A stretch of DNA of 64,000 bases from Prinsepia uniflora (Eukaryota; Streptophyta; Magnoliopsida; Rosales; Rosaceae), in contig CM064872.1 of assembly GCA_032719365.1 (NCBI GenBank), positions 71,798,752 through 71,862,751 on the forward strand, read 5' to 3'. Under the pieces are notes generated by a model. It did no database searches, was not told the DNA's origin, and saw nothing but the letters and a program-made list of their open reading frames with translations. The translations under genes were made by a program, and so were the position numbers. Every line of letters begins with the position of its first letter. Position 1 is the first letter of the stretch. Shown piece after piece: positions 35,311-47,635 of the stretch.

Positions 35311-35820
35311 AACGATCCAATGGATTTTTGTGAGATATTTTTGCTAATATGCGTTCTCATCCTTCTAATGTCTTTAATATCATTATTGATCTTATTCGGA
35401 TGAAGTTGTGTAATGTGAAGTTCAAGGTGACTGAATGTAATAAAATGATTGCTAGAGTGTGGAATATTCCTGTTAACTAGGGCATGAGTTGTTGGGATGT
35501 GATGTGCTCAATGTGCTATTTTGTGGGTTTGGTGTTGCTCTTTGTTCCTTTCTTCCGTTTGAGGTGACCCTTTGAGTGTTGGCTTGGTTTTGATGCAGAT
35601 TTGCTGTTTGCTGTGTCTTTAGTTTTGGTTTTGGTTTTGGTTGTTCTGTCTTTAACTTCTTGTTGTTTTCATTTGTTCCGGGCTTTACTCTGTTAACTAC
35701 TTGATTTATATTTATACTCTTTGTGTTTGGTGGTTTTGCCCTTTTGGGATTGTTGTTACCCTTCGGGCTTGTTGAGACTTCTCTCTCTTAATACAATTTT
35801 AACTTAACAAAAAAAATAAA
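35310..35820 (+). mobile_element. Possible LINE 3' end
   Basis: An open stretch reads FANMRSHPSNVFNIIIDLI, then a VKFKVTECNKMIARVWNI-like end and a stop near 35480. A T/G-rich untranslated stretch follows, then an AATAC..AACAAAAAAAATAAA tail. This layout fits the 3' end of a 5'-truncated plant LINE. The protein match is weak. Confidence 0.4.
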
Positions 35821-36044
35821 CCTCAAGATTGATTTGATATCGTTAGGTTCGCACGCAGTCCTATTTCCTTTATTATCTATCCCCCATGTGTACCTACTAA
35901 ACTTTTTGACGCCTAATGACATCTCTGTCATAGATTAAATGATTACTTAAATTAAAATTGAAGATTTGAAAAGTTAATTTTTTAATGAATAGGGTAGTAT
36001 TATAATTATCTCCAAGTATGAACGCCTAAATTATATTTTGTTTA
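35821..36044. other. AT-rich spacer
   Basis: No gene, repeat pair or boundary motif was recognised. Confidence 0.5.
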
Positions 36045-36370
36045 ATATTTTATCATTTAATGTAAACTTATTACTCATTTTACTCCTCTAATCACATTAA
36101 ATATCATTTTGATACTTGAAACGGATTTAGTTCCAATGTACTACCACAATTGCATATTTGACAGCACCGTTGCTCTATCCGTTACCCTTTGTTAATAACG
36201 TCGGTGTTTATTGATTGATTAATTATTTAACAAAAAGTATTAAAATTAACACACACACAAATAGAAAGAAGATGATGAATAGTGAATTTGGGTTCAATCA
36301 TCTTCTTTCTTCTTCATCTAACAAAATCCAATTCTAAATCATAATCCCAATCTAAGTTTAATGGCAATTT
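36045..36370. repeat. Left terminal inverted repeat of the Pack element
   Basis: It pairs with 54230-54610 in opposite orientation, diverged with small gaps. It includes TTATTACTCA..T, ATTAAATATCATTTT and ACGGATTTAGTTC. Confidence 0.7.
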
Positions 36371-36414
36371 GAATTTCTCAAATTCCCAATCAGCAAACCA
36401 ATCCCACGTCTTAA

Positions 36415-36822
36415 ATTCGAAGACCACTAACGCGGGAATCAGCCCCTAGTATAGTTATAAAATCACCTAATTCAGAGAGTGAGCCCTGAGAGTTTGAATC
36501 CAGACCAAACCTTAACCCAAAATTTGAGCGTGTTTCATCGCCATCATTAACACCGCCAATTTCCAATTCAGTCGCGAACGAGTCAGAAACTGAACCCGGA
36601 ACGATAACAAAATCGTTTTTGGGCTAAGAGATCGATGACGAAGCAACTAACGTCATGGTCCGAATTGGAGGCAGCGTCGGACAACCAATCACAATCAGTG
36701 CTCTAGGAATCGAGAGGATCAACGAAGGGGTTGCAGTCGTGGTTAGTGGACCAGTGAGTGAGGGGACCGAGAGTTGGGGTTGGCGGGTCGGGTTCATTTG
36801 GTTGTGGTTCGCGGGTAGCCCT
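36415..36822 (-). pseudogene. Captured acidic Ser/Asp-rich coding fragment, copy 1
   Basis: On the minus strand it reads NEPDPPTPTLGPLTHWS, then CDWLSDAASNSDHDVSCF, and after a small deletion that shifts the frame DFVIVPGSVSDSF and LSELGDFITILGADSR, to a stop. One in-frame TAG replaces the Arg codon seen in copy 2. The acidic pattern with a CFVTDLF-like motif recalls N-terminal parts of some plant RING-type ubiquitin ligases, but no RING is present and that family guess is weak. The coding-like conservation between copies is the stronger evidence. Confidence 0.5.
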
Positions 36823-36910
36823 CAACATTTGACCTAGAAGCCCACGGGCTTATTGACAGGACCCATCCCAATCCCCCCGGGATTAGTGCGGGATGACCCT
36901 GCTCCCGTCT

Positions 36911-39900
36911 TGACAGGACCCGTCCCAACTGGACGTCAAAAACCGTACCCGGTCCTGCTCCCGTCTGACAAGTCAACTGAAAGTCCGAAACTACCCTTCA
37001 GTACCTGCCAGACAAGGGAATTTTTGCGCCTGTGCCCGCACATACCTCCACCTCTGGAATAGCCTCGATCAACGCGCCACGACCTGAAGGGTTAACAAAA
37101 CAGAAAAGGTGTGAGTGGACAAAAATGACCTCTTATAAAAACATTTACCAAAATACATTCTTACCCTCCAGTTTTCACAAACTTGCATGCATATCGTAAA
37201 ACATGAGTAATAGTATGAAATCATTCAAGTATGAACAGTGGACCGATAAAATCAAGACATATTTTCTCATGGTCCACAAAAACTCATGTTCACCAAATCA
37301 GTTTAACATCTCAAAAAGTTCACAGTTTCTTTAAATCATTTTAACCGCTAAACCACGGTTTCCTCAAAATCATTTTCCATAATCCACGGGACTTATTTCC
37401 ATATCCTGTTGCTTAGAGTCACGTTTATCCCTGCAACGCGTGCATATCAATAGGCTCAAGGACCGCTCAAAATCCGAGCATCCGCCGCTGTGAACACATC
37501 ACCAGCCGGCAATCCAGATCTAGTGAACACATCACTTACCGATCCATATAATCCAGCACATCTGATCTGAGTCAAGCCTCCCCTGGGCTGCAAGACAAAG
37601 ATCGTGCTACGTGACCTCTTCGGGGTAAACACTTCCATCCCGAAGGCGAGCGTTATCTCCAGGGTGCACTCCGGGGAAAAACATATTTTCTCCCGAAAGC
37701 CCTAAATATCCGCAACATATCACCATCACAAAAACCAGTGAAAAACAGTTGCATAGAAAATCAAATCCTATACCGACACAGGGTCTCAGCCCCAAATTAA
37801 CCAAAGTCCCGATTTACTTTATAAATCCGAAATCATCAATATCATCATATAATCACATGGAAATACAAATCCAATCAGAAACACAATTCCATTGGGTCCC
37901 AACCCCAAAATATCAATTTCACGTAAATCCGTGCAACCGTAAACCCGAGTTGCCACGATCACGTAAATCCATAAAATCAATCATTGACTCATAATCCGAG
38001 TCCAAATATCATTTTCAATCCGGGCCTAGCCCAAAACATCATTTGCACGTTCCTCGTAAAACGTGCCCGAAAGACTGATTAAAATAATCACAAAAATCAC
38101 GAGAATACCAAAAATCATCAAATTCACATGTAACTCCAAATCCGAGTCAAAATCATTATTTACTTGGGTTCTCACTCCCACAATATCATTTTTAACCAAT
38201 TTCATGATTTCTCGAAAATCGTGCCAGAATATAATAATATAATAATCATAAAACCGAGAAAATCGAGAAATCACCGAATCAAAGCATCAATCATGTCAAA
38301 TCATAGAAAATCATATAAATAAGCATTTTAAACCATATATGCATGCATCACAGTTAGAAAACCAAAAGTCCACTCACACACACCGTTCAAAACGGTTCGT
38401 TTCCGGGCTGCACGTTTTTCCGTAAAATGTGGAAATCACAACTCCTGCCCAAAATCATTATATAGGGTTACTAACATCTCAAAATACATCATATAATTTT
38501 CCCCAATTTTTCCGGAATTTAAATACGTATTTAACTCGTAAAACAAAACTTCGGATACGCGGAACATTATCGAAACAATATCCGATTTCATCGAAATCAA
38601 CGTCAAAATGTTCGTTACACTGAGAGGATCAAAAGTCATGTTGACCTCACCTTGAGACTAGGCCGGACGCGCCCTCACGCGCCGCCGTGAGTGGCTGCGC
38701 GTGAAACCCACGCGCCAGCTACAGTGCTGTCGTCTCAACCCGTTTGTCTGGTAAACGGGTCCTTTAACCCGCGACACGATCCGGTTCCAATCCTATCAAT
38801 TCGACACTGATTACATCAATTGATCATCGAGTTAGTTTCGTTTTGAGTTCAATTAAAGGTCTGCAATCAGAATTACACGATTACCTGCATCAAACCTCAC
38901 GATCGAAGATGAACACTCGAAGAACACTCCGAACACTGTTCATCATTCGAACACCTTCAATCTCAATCGATTTCCTTCAATTGATGCAACCAGAAGCATC
39001 AGTGGACTCCGTTAAACATTTACCCCAACTCAATTGCATCAATCCATTGCTCAATCTTCACGACTCAACTCGAACATCCGTACACTGTGCAACCATGGAG
39101 CTCAGCCAATCTCAACCAGTTTCTTCCAATTGATGGACCCAGAAGCATCGTGGGATCATGAGAAGTCATTTCCCCACAACAATTGGATCAGTCGAAGCCT
39201 CAAACTTCACGACTCAAGCTCGAAGTTCCTCACTGTTACCAAACCCGTTCAGAGCCAATTGGGCATGAATTTATCTCGTTTTTGATTTGAAACAACTCGT
39301 CTCAACCTCAGGAAGCTATTTCCAAGCTCCAATTCGATCATCACAGCTCAATTCGTCCAATTTGATTTTCCCTCCAAATTTTCTAAAACCCGAAATCCCA
39401 GTCCTCAGCTCTCAGTTAATCCCTCGTGTTTCTCAGTTCAATTTACTCTCAATTGCTCACACTTTGGTTCAGAATTGGAAGAGAATTGGAGGTTGGGAGA
39501 AAACTGATTTGTGGGTTGTACACTGTTGAAGAAAATATGGGAGATTAATGGAAATTAGGATTAATTAATTAATTTAATATAATAAAACATAATAATTAGG
39601 TCTCCCCAAAATCATGGATCCATGTTTTGTGCCTGATTTTAAGGGATGAGTGACACTTGTCACTCATCCAAGTGTGTCCAGTCACCGGGTACTGTTCATA
39701 TTAAAATATTATTTTAATCCCGGTTCGTTCGGTTAATCGAGCCCGATTCCGTGACCATAACTTCGTCGTCGAATCTCCGATTTCGGCATGCCGCCTGTCG
39801 TTGGATTCGTATCGACGAGACCTACGTAACGGGCCTTGGCCCTCGTCCATCGGACCTCCCGATCAAAAAGTCAACATTTGGCCCCTAACATGCCAAATTA

Positions 39901-40179
39901 CCAAAATACCCCTCAACTTCCGAACATCATAACTTTCTCTACGAATGTCGGAATTGAACGTGCCACCTGTCTATGAACTCGTGACGTCCCGAACTACGTC
40001 ACAGTCATCGGTCAAAGTCCATTTGACCGCCCGAACTAAAAGTCAACATTTTGCCCACGCCAAGGGCAAAACGGTCATTTTGCACGTTTCGTCCGATTTC
40101 ACTCAACTAATCCCCGATTAGTCATTCTGATTCATAATTAATTAATATTCAATCCCGATATTCGGGACGGGTCATTACA
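36911..40179 (-). repeat. Element G, left (sense 3') LTR
   Basis: It begins TGACAGGACCCGTCCC and ends GGGACGGGTCATTACA. No coding region is convincing; identical short frames in both LTRs only reflect the LTR duplication. The TGACGT pair is at 39982-40001. Confidence 0.95.
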
Positions 40180-40192
40180 ATCTTCCCTCCTT
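40180..40192 (-). promoter_or_regulatory. Polypurine tract of element G
   Basis: In sense this reads AAGGAGGGAAGAT, directly before the sense 3' LTR. Confidence 0.85.
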
Positions 40193-43100
40193 AAAGAATT
40201 TCGTCCCCGAAATTCCAACTACTCGTATTCCACAACTACCTCGTGGAGAACAAATGGCCACACAACACGTATACACCTGTACACCCACTAGCCAACACAG
40301 AACTCGTCTGCACTCAGACGTCACATCACAGATGTACGTCGTACTGACTACACTCGACCACCTCGAATGAAATTTAATCACCAGAAATTGGCAATGTCAC
40401 CATTAAGCTGACTCTTTCAGCTTGACGGCCCCACGTAATCACTAATGTGCTCTGACATCCGCTCTCATAGAGAGTCACCAAAACTCACTTGTCAGTCCAA
40501 GTTGACACTACCAGCCAAACTGTCACTACCAAGCTTTACCACGTTAGTAAAGCGCCAATCAGTAACAAATCAATGACAACACATCATACTACAACGTCCG
40601 TCAATGTAGCACAAGATCAACAACATGATCTCCCCTCGCAGGGCAAACTCAATCCTGCGACAAATACCAACTGCAGTAACCACAACTGTCACCCCCTCAG
40701 CGATCCCAGATGCTGGTAAGGTCACGACAAGGTAACATCTCGCCGCAAAGCAACTTGCGGTCACACCAACCACCAACTCACTCATCCTGAGTATACGCAT
40801 ATCGTCACCCCACTCAATCAGACGGTGCATCTGGAACACGTTGAACACAAGCCTAGCAGTAATCACACAGCTCAACACTAGAGTTATACTAGCCAACCTT
40901 GGCTAAGAGCACCTGCTCAAACAATCACTGTAATCATCAGAACCACTCTGCCCAGTGCATCGTGTTCAATGTCCAGTTCACGTTCACAACCAAGACCAAT
41001 GGTATTGGAACTAAGCCAAACACCAACACGTTTATCGACACAACACTGGTACATCCCATGTACCGTCACTAGGTATCAAGTACCCTCGTCCATACGATAC
41101 AGTACATCGTACACCAAGCAAGATCCTACAGCTGGACCCCAGTACTCGACCCATAGACCAATATTGTCGATCCCAAACCAGGTAAGGAAAAAGTAAAAAG
41201 CCTGAGGGTTTAGCTAACATCGACAATCCTTGTCCTATGCTACCCAAAAACACCTCGCCAAATGACAACACTCAAAATGACACATCAACGTGTCCATAGG
41301 GAAGAACGCCTAGTTCTCCCGGGATTCACATCAACCCCGGCCACCACAAATCTGCAAAATATCGTACCCCAAACCACGTACAAGGTACGTACATCTATCC
41401 CTTGACCAGACTACAACCACCTAGGTCATAGCCAAACACGTTCCAATAATGGAATCCATTTGCCCAAACCAGCAAGAGACAAATCGAAACTCCACCAATC
41501 AGCTAGTTTCAATACCAAATCCGAATCCGCAATTTCGTAAGAAATCCCGAATCCAAATCCATACATCACATTTTTAATTCATGTCCAGATCCGAATCCGA
41601 AATCATTATTCCGTAAGCTAGCATTTGGAATAATCATTCCGCACCCAAATCCAGTATTCCACTCTCAAGTTCTAAAATCGAATCCTGAATCGTCACCCAG
41701 AATTTCGATTCCAAAACCCGAAATCTCGTTCACGTCCACTCGGACACACCAAAACCGAACCTATCGGTTACCAGTTCAAGCGAGTAACACATTACATCCG
41801 ATTGACTTCATAAGGAAGCCAATCCCAACTGTCACAACTCTAAGGCTGAACAAATTCAACCCCGCCTGAACCCTACTCGCTCGAGTAACATACCATAAGG
41901 GGCTCCACTTCGAAAAGAAGTTCAGTCCCGTCATTTATGACTCACATACCGACGTAAGAGTGATAAACTCTCTCACCCCATCTGGATCATCGAAATCACG
42001 ACCCAGATCCAACACTACGTCAGTCGACCATGAGCATCACGATCCTAGATCGTCACGATGCCCAAAGTCCACGACATCACTAACCCGATCCACCTAGGAT
42101 CCACACAGTCAACAACTAGGAACCACAGGGTCTTACACCCTTACTGATTACCTCGTATCTATCCTTGCCATCCCACCTAGGGAAAACCAAGGATGATCCA
42201 AAACAATGACATCAATATTCATCCTACGTGGATGCAAACAAAACTCACTGCACTCCACATGCCATGTAACCCAACATTATCTGCCACCAAGCAGAAAATA
42301 AGAAGTCACCCCTGATGACTTCAGAATACCTAATCCCCATGCAGAAAACCCGCAATCCTCTTCAAACACAACCTCTCATGATTCCGTAGGTCCAACCATG
42401 TTGGAACCATCGGACTCGGACACCAACCACGTGTCCCCTTTGGACTGGTTACTGACACATACCCAACTCGACGATGTCACAACCCGACTCGTGACTCATC
42501 GTCAGCACCACACCGGCACCCACACCAGTACACAGACAACAGTATCAGTATGAGCACACCGTGTGCAAAACTGACAACCCTGGATCTCCGCTCATAACAA
42601 GCGACGACCCCGTACCTCTGCTCGAATAGGAGAAACTCTGCCTCCTTCGCACCTAACAACTCTGGGTACAGTCACCCTGACAACTCATGTGAGAAAAAGA
42701 AACGTCCCCTGACGTCCCCCCGATTCTCAACAACCACTCTCGGTATTAGTGCCTGCCACAGACTTGTGCAGACCCAACCACCAGACATCACTATCGAGAC
42801 TCCACATCCAATGGAATCAAGTACACGTACAACTACCATGTATCCCCACTCTGGGATTCCATCGACATGTACCAACCCCGACTGTGGATTGCAGTTCCAC
42901 AACTAAAACTGACATAACTAGACCTGACACAACCGTCAGTCGGTCTCAACTTCGAAAGTCATTAAGAGTCAAACCACTCGCCATCACACATTTCCGAACC
43001 AAACATCCCACCTTAGGTTCCGCGATTACTACCTAGGGTCCCTCAAAACCCGACAGCTCCTGAGACTTAAGATATTACCATGACTCATCTCGAGTCCTAA

Positions 43101-43527
43101 CCGAATTCTTGACTCTTTCATCTATGTTATCCCTGGCATACCCGGTCACCCAGCAAATTACCGCCGGTGAACCACATCAATACCACATTCCAAACCTAGG
43201 AATACCCCAACACACTCTAGACGTTGGGAACTCATATTCCGCACAAGGAATTTACTGAGAATAATCTCATCCTGGGTCCACCCTACCCAATCGTGCTACT
43301 TTCCAAGCCTCTGGATCCAACAAATCCTAGGACCCACAAGAATACCAATTCGACAATTAGCAAGCCGCAGTTACACAAATTAATATCTGACCCGCAAACC
43401 AAGGTCAATTACATTCCGAGATTAATCACAAGGTCTCAAATACCCTAATATACCCATCTCACTACCAGGTCGCGCACGAGGCTCACGTTCCGGAGGTATG
43501 GCATGGCAACAGCATCAGCAACCTAGT

Positions 43528-43539
43528 GCTCTGATACCA
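43528..43539 (-). promoter_or_regulatory. Primer-binding site of element G
   Basis: In sense this is TGGTATCAGAGC, for initiator-Met tRNA, three bases from the LTR. Confidence 0.93.
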
Positions 43540-43542
43540 ACT

Positions 43543-46500
43543 TGACAGGACCCGTCCCAACTGGACGTCAAAAACCGTACCCGGTCCTGCTCCCGTCTGA
43601 CAAGTCAACTGAAAGTCCGAAACTACCCTTCAGTACCTGCCAGACAAGGGAATTTTTGCGCCTGTGCCCGCACATACCTCCACCTCTGGAATAGCCTCGA
43701 TCAACGCGCCACGACCTGAAGGGTTAACAAAACAGAAAAGGTGTGAGTGGACAAAAATGACCTCTTATAAAAACATTTACCAAAATACATTCTTACCCTC
43801 CAGTTTTCACAAACTTGCATGCATATCGTAAAACATGAGTAATAGTATGAAATCATTCAAGTATGAACAGTGGACCGATAAAATCAAGACATATTTTCTC
43901 ATGTTCCACAAAAACTCATGTTCACCAAATCAGTTTAACATCTCAAAAAGTTCACAGTTTCTTTAAATCATTTTAACCGCTAAACCACGGTTTCCTCAAA
44001 ATCATTTTCCATAATCCACGGGACTTATTTCCATATCCTGTTGCTTAGAGTCACGTTTATCCCTGCAACGCGTGCATATCAATAGGCTCAAGGACCGCTC
44101 AAAATCCGAGCATCCGCCGCTGTGAACACATCACCAGCCGGCAATCCAGATCTAGTGAACACATCACTTACCGATCCATATAATCCAGCACATCTGATCT
44201 GAGTCAAGCCTCCCCTGGGCTGCAAGACAAAGATCGTGCTACGTGACCTCTTCGGGGTAAACACTTCCATCCCGAAGGCGAGCGTTATCTCCAGGGTGAA
44301 CTCCGGGGAAAAACATATTTTCTCCCGAAAGCCCTAAATATCCGCAACATATCACCATCACAAAAACCAGTGAAAAACAGTTGCATAGAAAATCAAATCC
44401 TATACCGACACAGGGTCTCAGCCCCAAATTAACCAAAGTCCCGATTTACTTTATAAATCCGAAATCATCAATATCATCATATAATCACATGGAAATACAA
44501 ATCCAATCAGAAACACAATTCCATTGGGTTCCAACCCCAAAATATCAATTTCACGTAAATCCGTGCAACCGTAAACCCGAGTTGCCATGATCACGTAAAT
44601 CCATAAAATCAATCATTGACTCATAATCCGAGTCCAAATATCATTTTCAATCCGGGCCTAGCCCAAAACATCATTTGCACGTTCCTCGTAAAACGTGCCC
44701 GAAAGACTAATTAAAATAATCACAAAAATCACGAGAATACCAAAAATCATCAAATTCACATGTAACTCCAAATCCGAGTCAAAATCATTATTTACTTGGG
44801 TTCTCACTCCCACAATATCATTTTTAACCAATTTCATGATTTCTCGAAAATCGTGCCAGAATATAATAATATAATAATCATAAAACCGAGAAAATCGAGA
44901 AATCACCGAATCAAAGCATCAATCATGTCAAATCATAGAAAATCATATAAATAAGCATTTTAAACCATATATGCATGCATCACAGTTAGAAAACCAAAAG
45001 TCCACTCACACACACCGTTCAAAACGGTTCGTTTCCGGGCTGCACGTTTTTCCGTAAAATGTGGAAATCACAACTCCTGCCCAAAATCATTATAGAGGGT
45101 TACTAACATCTCAAAATACATCATATAATTTTCCCCAATTTTTCCGGAATTTAAATACGTATTTAACTCGTAAAACAAAACTTCGGATACGCGGAACATT
45201 ATCGAAACAATATCCGATTTCATCGAAATCAACGTCAAAATGTTCGTTACACTGAGAGGATCAAAAGTCATGTTGACCTCACCTTGAGACTAGGCCGGAC
45301 GCGCCCTCACGCGCCGCCGTGAGTGGCTGCGCGTGAAACCCACGCGCCAGCTACAGTGCTGTCGTCTCAACCCGTTTGTCTGGTAAACGGGTCCTTTAAC
45401 CCGCGACACGATCCGGTTCCAATCCTATCAATTCGACACTGATTACATCAATTGATCATCGAGTTAGTTTCGTTTTGAGTTCAATTAAAGGTCTGCAATC
45501 AGAATTACACGATTACCTGCATCAAACCTCACGATCGAAGATGAACACTCGAAGAACACTCCGAACACTGTTCATCATTCGAACACCTTCAATCTCAATC
45601 GATTTCCTTCAATTGATGCAACCAGAAGCATCAGTGGACTCCGTTAAACATTTACCCCAACTCAATTGCATCAATCCATTGCTCAATCTTCACGACTCAA
45701 CTCGAACATCCGTACACTGTGCAACCATGGAGCTCAGCCAATCTCAACCAGTTTCTTCCAATTGATGGACCCAGAAGCATCGTGGGATCATGAGAAGTCA
45801 TTTCCCCACAACAATTGGATCAGTCGAAGCCTCAAACTTCACGACTCAAGCTCGAAGTTCCTCACTGTTACCAAACCCGTTCAGAGCCAATTGGGCATGA
45901 ATTTATCTCGTTTTTGATTTGAAACAACTCGTCTCAACCTCAGGAAGCTATTTCCAAGCTCCAATTCGATCATCACAGCTAAATTCGTCCAATTTGATTT
46001 TCCCTCCAAATTTTCTAAAACCCGAAATCCCAGTCCTCAGCTCTCAGTTAATCCCTCGTGTTTCTCAGTTCAATTTACTCTCAATTGCTCACACTTTGGT
46101 TCAGAATTGGAAGAGAATTGGAGGTTGGGAGAAAACTGATTTGTGGGTTGTACACTGTTGAAGAAAATATGGGAGATTAATGGAAATTAGGATTAATTAA
46201 TTAATTTAATATAATAAAACATAATAATTAGGTCTCCCCAAAATCATGGATCCATGTTTTGTGCCTGATTTTAAGGGATGAGTGACACTTGTCACTCATC
46301 CAAGTGTGTCCAGTCACCGGGTACTGTTCATATTAAAATATTATTTTAATCCCGGTTCGTTCGGTTAATCGAGCCCGATTCCGTGACCATAACTTCGTCG
46401 TCGAATCTCCGATTTCGGCATGCCGCCTGTCGTTGGATTCGTATCGACGAGACCTACGTAACGGGCCTTGGCCCTCGTCCATCGGACCTCCCGATTAAAA

Positions 46501-46811
46501 AGTCAACATTTGGCCCCTAACATGCCAAATTACCAAAATACCCCTCAACTTCCGAACATCATAACTTTCTCTACGAATGTCGGAATTGAACGTGCCACCT
46601 GTCTATGAACTCGTGACGTCCCGAACTACGTCACAGTCATCGATCAAAGTCCATTTGACCGCCCGAACTAAAAGTCAACATTTTGCCCACGCCAAGGGCA
46701 AAACGGTCATTTTGCACGTTTCGTCCGATTTCACTCAACTAATCCCCGATTAGTCATTCTGATTCATAATTAATTAATATTCAATCCTGATATTCGGGAC
46801 GGGTCATTACA
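43543..46811 (-). repeat. Element G, right (sense 5') LTR
   Basis: 3269 bp, nearly identical to 36911-40179. The TGACGT pair is at 46614-46633. Confidence 0.95.
43716..45009 (-). other. Candidate intron in the G sense 5' LTR
   Basis: On the minus strand the donor is GTGTGT|GTGAGTGGAC at 45009 and the acceptor is AACCCTTCAG|GTCGTGG ending at 43716, with GTCCACTCAC upstream of a TTTTCTGTTTTG pyrimidine stretch. If spliced, 1294 nt would leave the leader of the element RNA. Confidence 0.4.
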
Positions 46812-46812
46812 C

Positions 46813-46833
46813 GTCTGACACGAAGTGTCAGAC
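46813..46833 (-). other. Terminal hairpin of LTR H
   Basis: The same 9-bp perfect stem with GAA loop as in E. Element G inserted exactly at its foot and duplicated CGTCT. Confidence 0.7.
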
Positions 46834-47445
46834 AAGGGATATTTCCGACATTTGCCCTCTTGGGCTATCAGAGTACGCCAGGATCCGGAGGAGGTATGTG
46901 ATATCTCGATCTCTGCTACAGTCCACACCGTATCCAACCTGAAGGGTATTAAAAACAGAAAGACTGTGAGTGGACAAAAATAAAGATTTTATAAAAACAT
47001 ATTTCATAAGAAGACCTTTATACCCTCCACTAAAAAGCATGCATGCATTCGAAAACCATTTATCCAGAAAACCATAATGAAACCAAGTACACGGGCCACT
47101 ACCCAAAACCTGTGTAAACACACATCATATATCATATATAGCATACATCACATATACATATAATTCACACAACCAATCCTGTCATGGTTTCCAAAGCTAC
47201 GCGCGTGCTACCCAGATCTCAATCCGAGTCTTCTCAAAGTCAAGATCAATGTCCGTAGACCACTGACCCTACCCGAGGTAATAGTAATCATAGCCTTCTT
47301 GAGAGTAAGGAACCCAGCTGGGGGTGACTCTACTCAGTCGGTGCTCCGTGACTACTCCGGGGTCCACCCAGGCCAACGACCCTCCCCGGAGGAGATAATA
47401 GAAGTAAAGGAAGGTATATGAATACATATATATACATAACATAAA

Positions 47446-47635
47446 CATTCATGCCCGGTTCCCTTGAACCGTCATGATCCATAACATCCATAACAAGGGT
47501 TCATGCCGGTTCCCATAAACCGTCATGAACTAGAAGGACCTGACAAAGGTTCATGCCGGTTCCCATAAACCGTCATGAACCACAATGACCTTTCCAGAGT
47601 TCATGCCTATTCCCATAAACCGTCATGAACTTGGA
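47446..47635 (-). repeat. Tandem palindromic hairpin array in LTR H
   Basis: Four copies of the palindrome with arms TTCATGCCGGTT / AACCGTCATGAA. Copy 4 has CTATT in place of CGGTT and has lost part of the stem. In copy 1, TTCATGCCCGGTT faces GAACCGTCATGA. Confidence 0.8.

Larger units (their letters stand above)
40180..43542 (-). mobile_element. Element G interior (non-coding)
   Basis: A 3363-bp interior, C/A-rich on the plus strand, without recognisable retrotransposon proteins in any frame. Near 41515-41735 it contains about 220 bp closely resembling LTR sequence of the B sub-family (compare 5390-5600 and 20340-20560), which is unexpected in an interior. The first 30 bp beside the PPT (TTTAAGAATTTC / TAAAGAATTTC) match B. 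Confidence 0.85.
36911..46811 (-). mobile_element. Element G: intact, young LARD-type LTR retrotransposon
   Basis: This 9901-bp element has a perfect TSD CGTCT at 36906-36910 and 46812-46816. The two LTRs are each 3269 bp (36911-40179 and 43543-46811) and differ by about ten single bases by eye (0.3%). PBS and PPT are correctly placed. The 3363-bp interior carries no gag, protease, RT, RNase H or integrase. All parts needed in cis are intact, so it could be mobile with proteins from a partner. Confidence 0.95.

Noticed and set aside
37456..39529. A set of small proteins encoded identically at 37456-39529 and 44088-46161
   Set aside because: Identity comes from the two LTRs of element G, not from a gene family. 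There is no start context, domain or codon bias.
43528..43539. tRNA gene fragments at GGTATCAGAGC strings
   Set aside because: They sit 1-3 bases from LTR ends and are primer-binding sites. No cloverleaf surrounds them.
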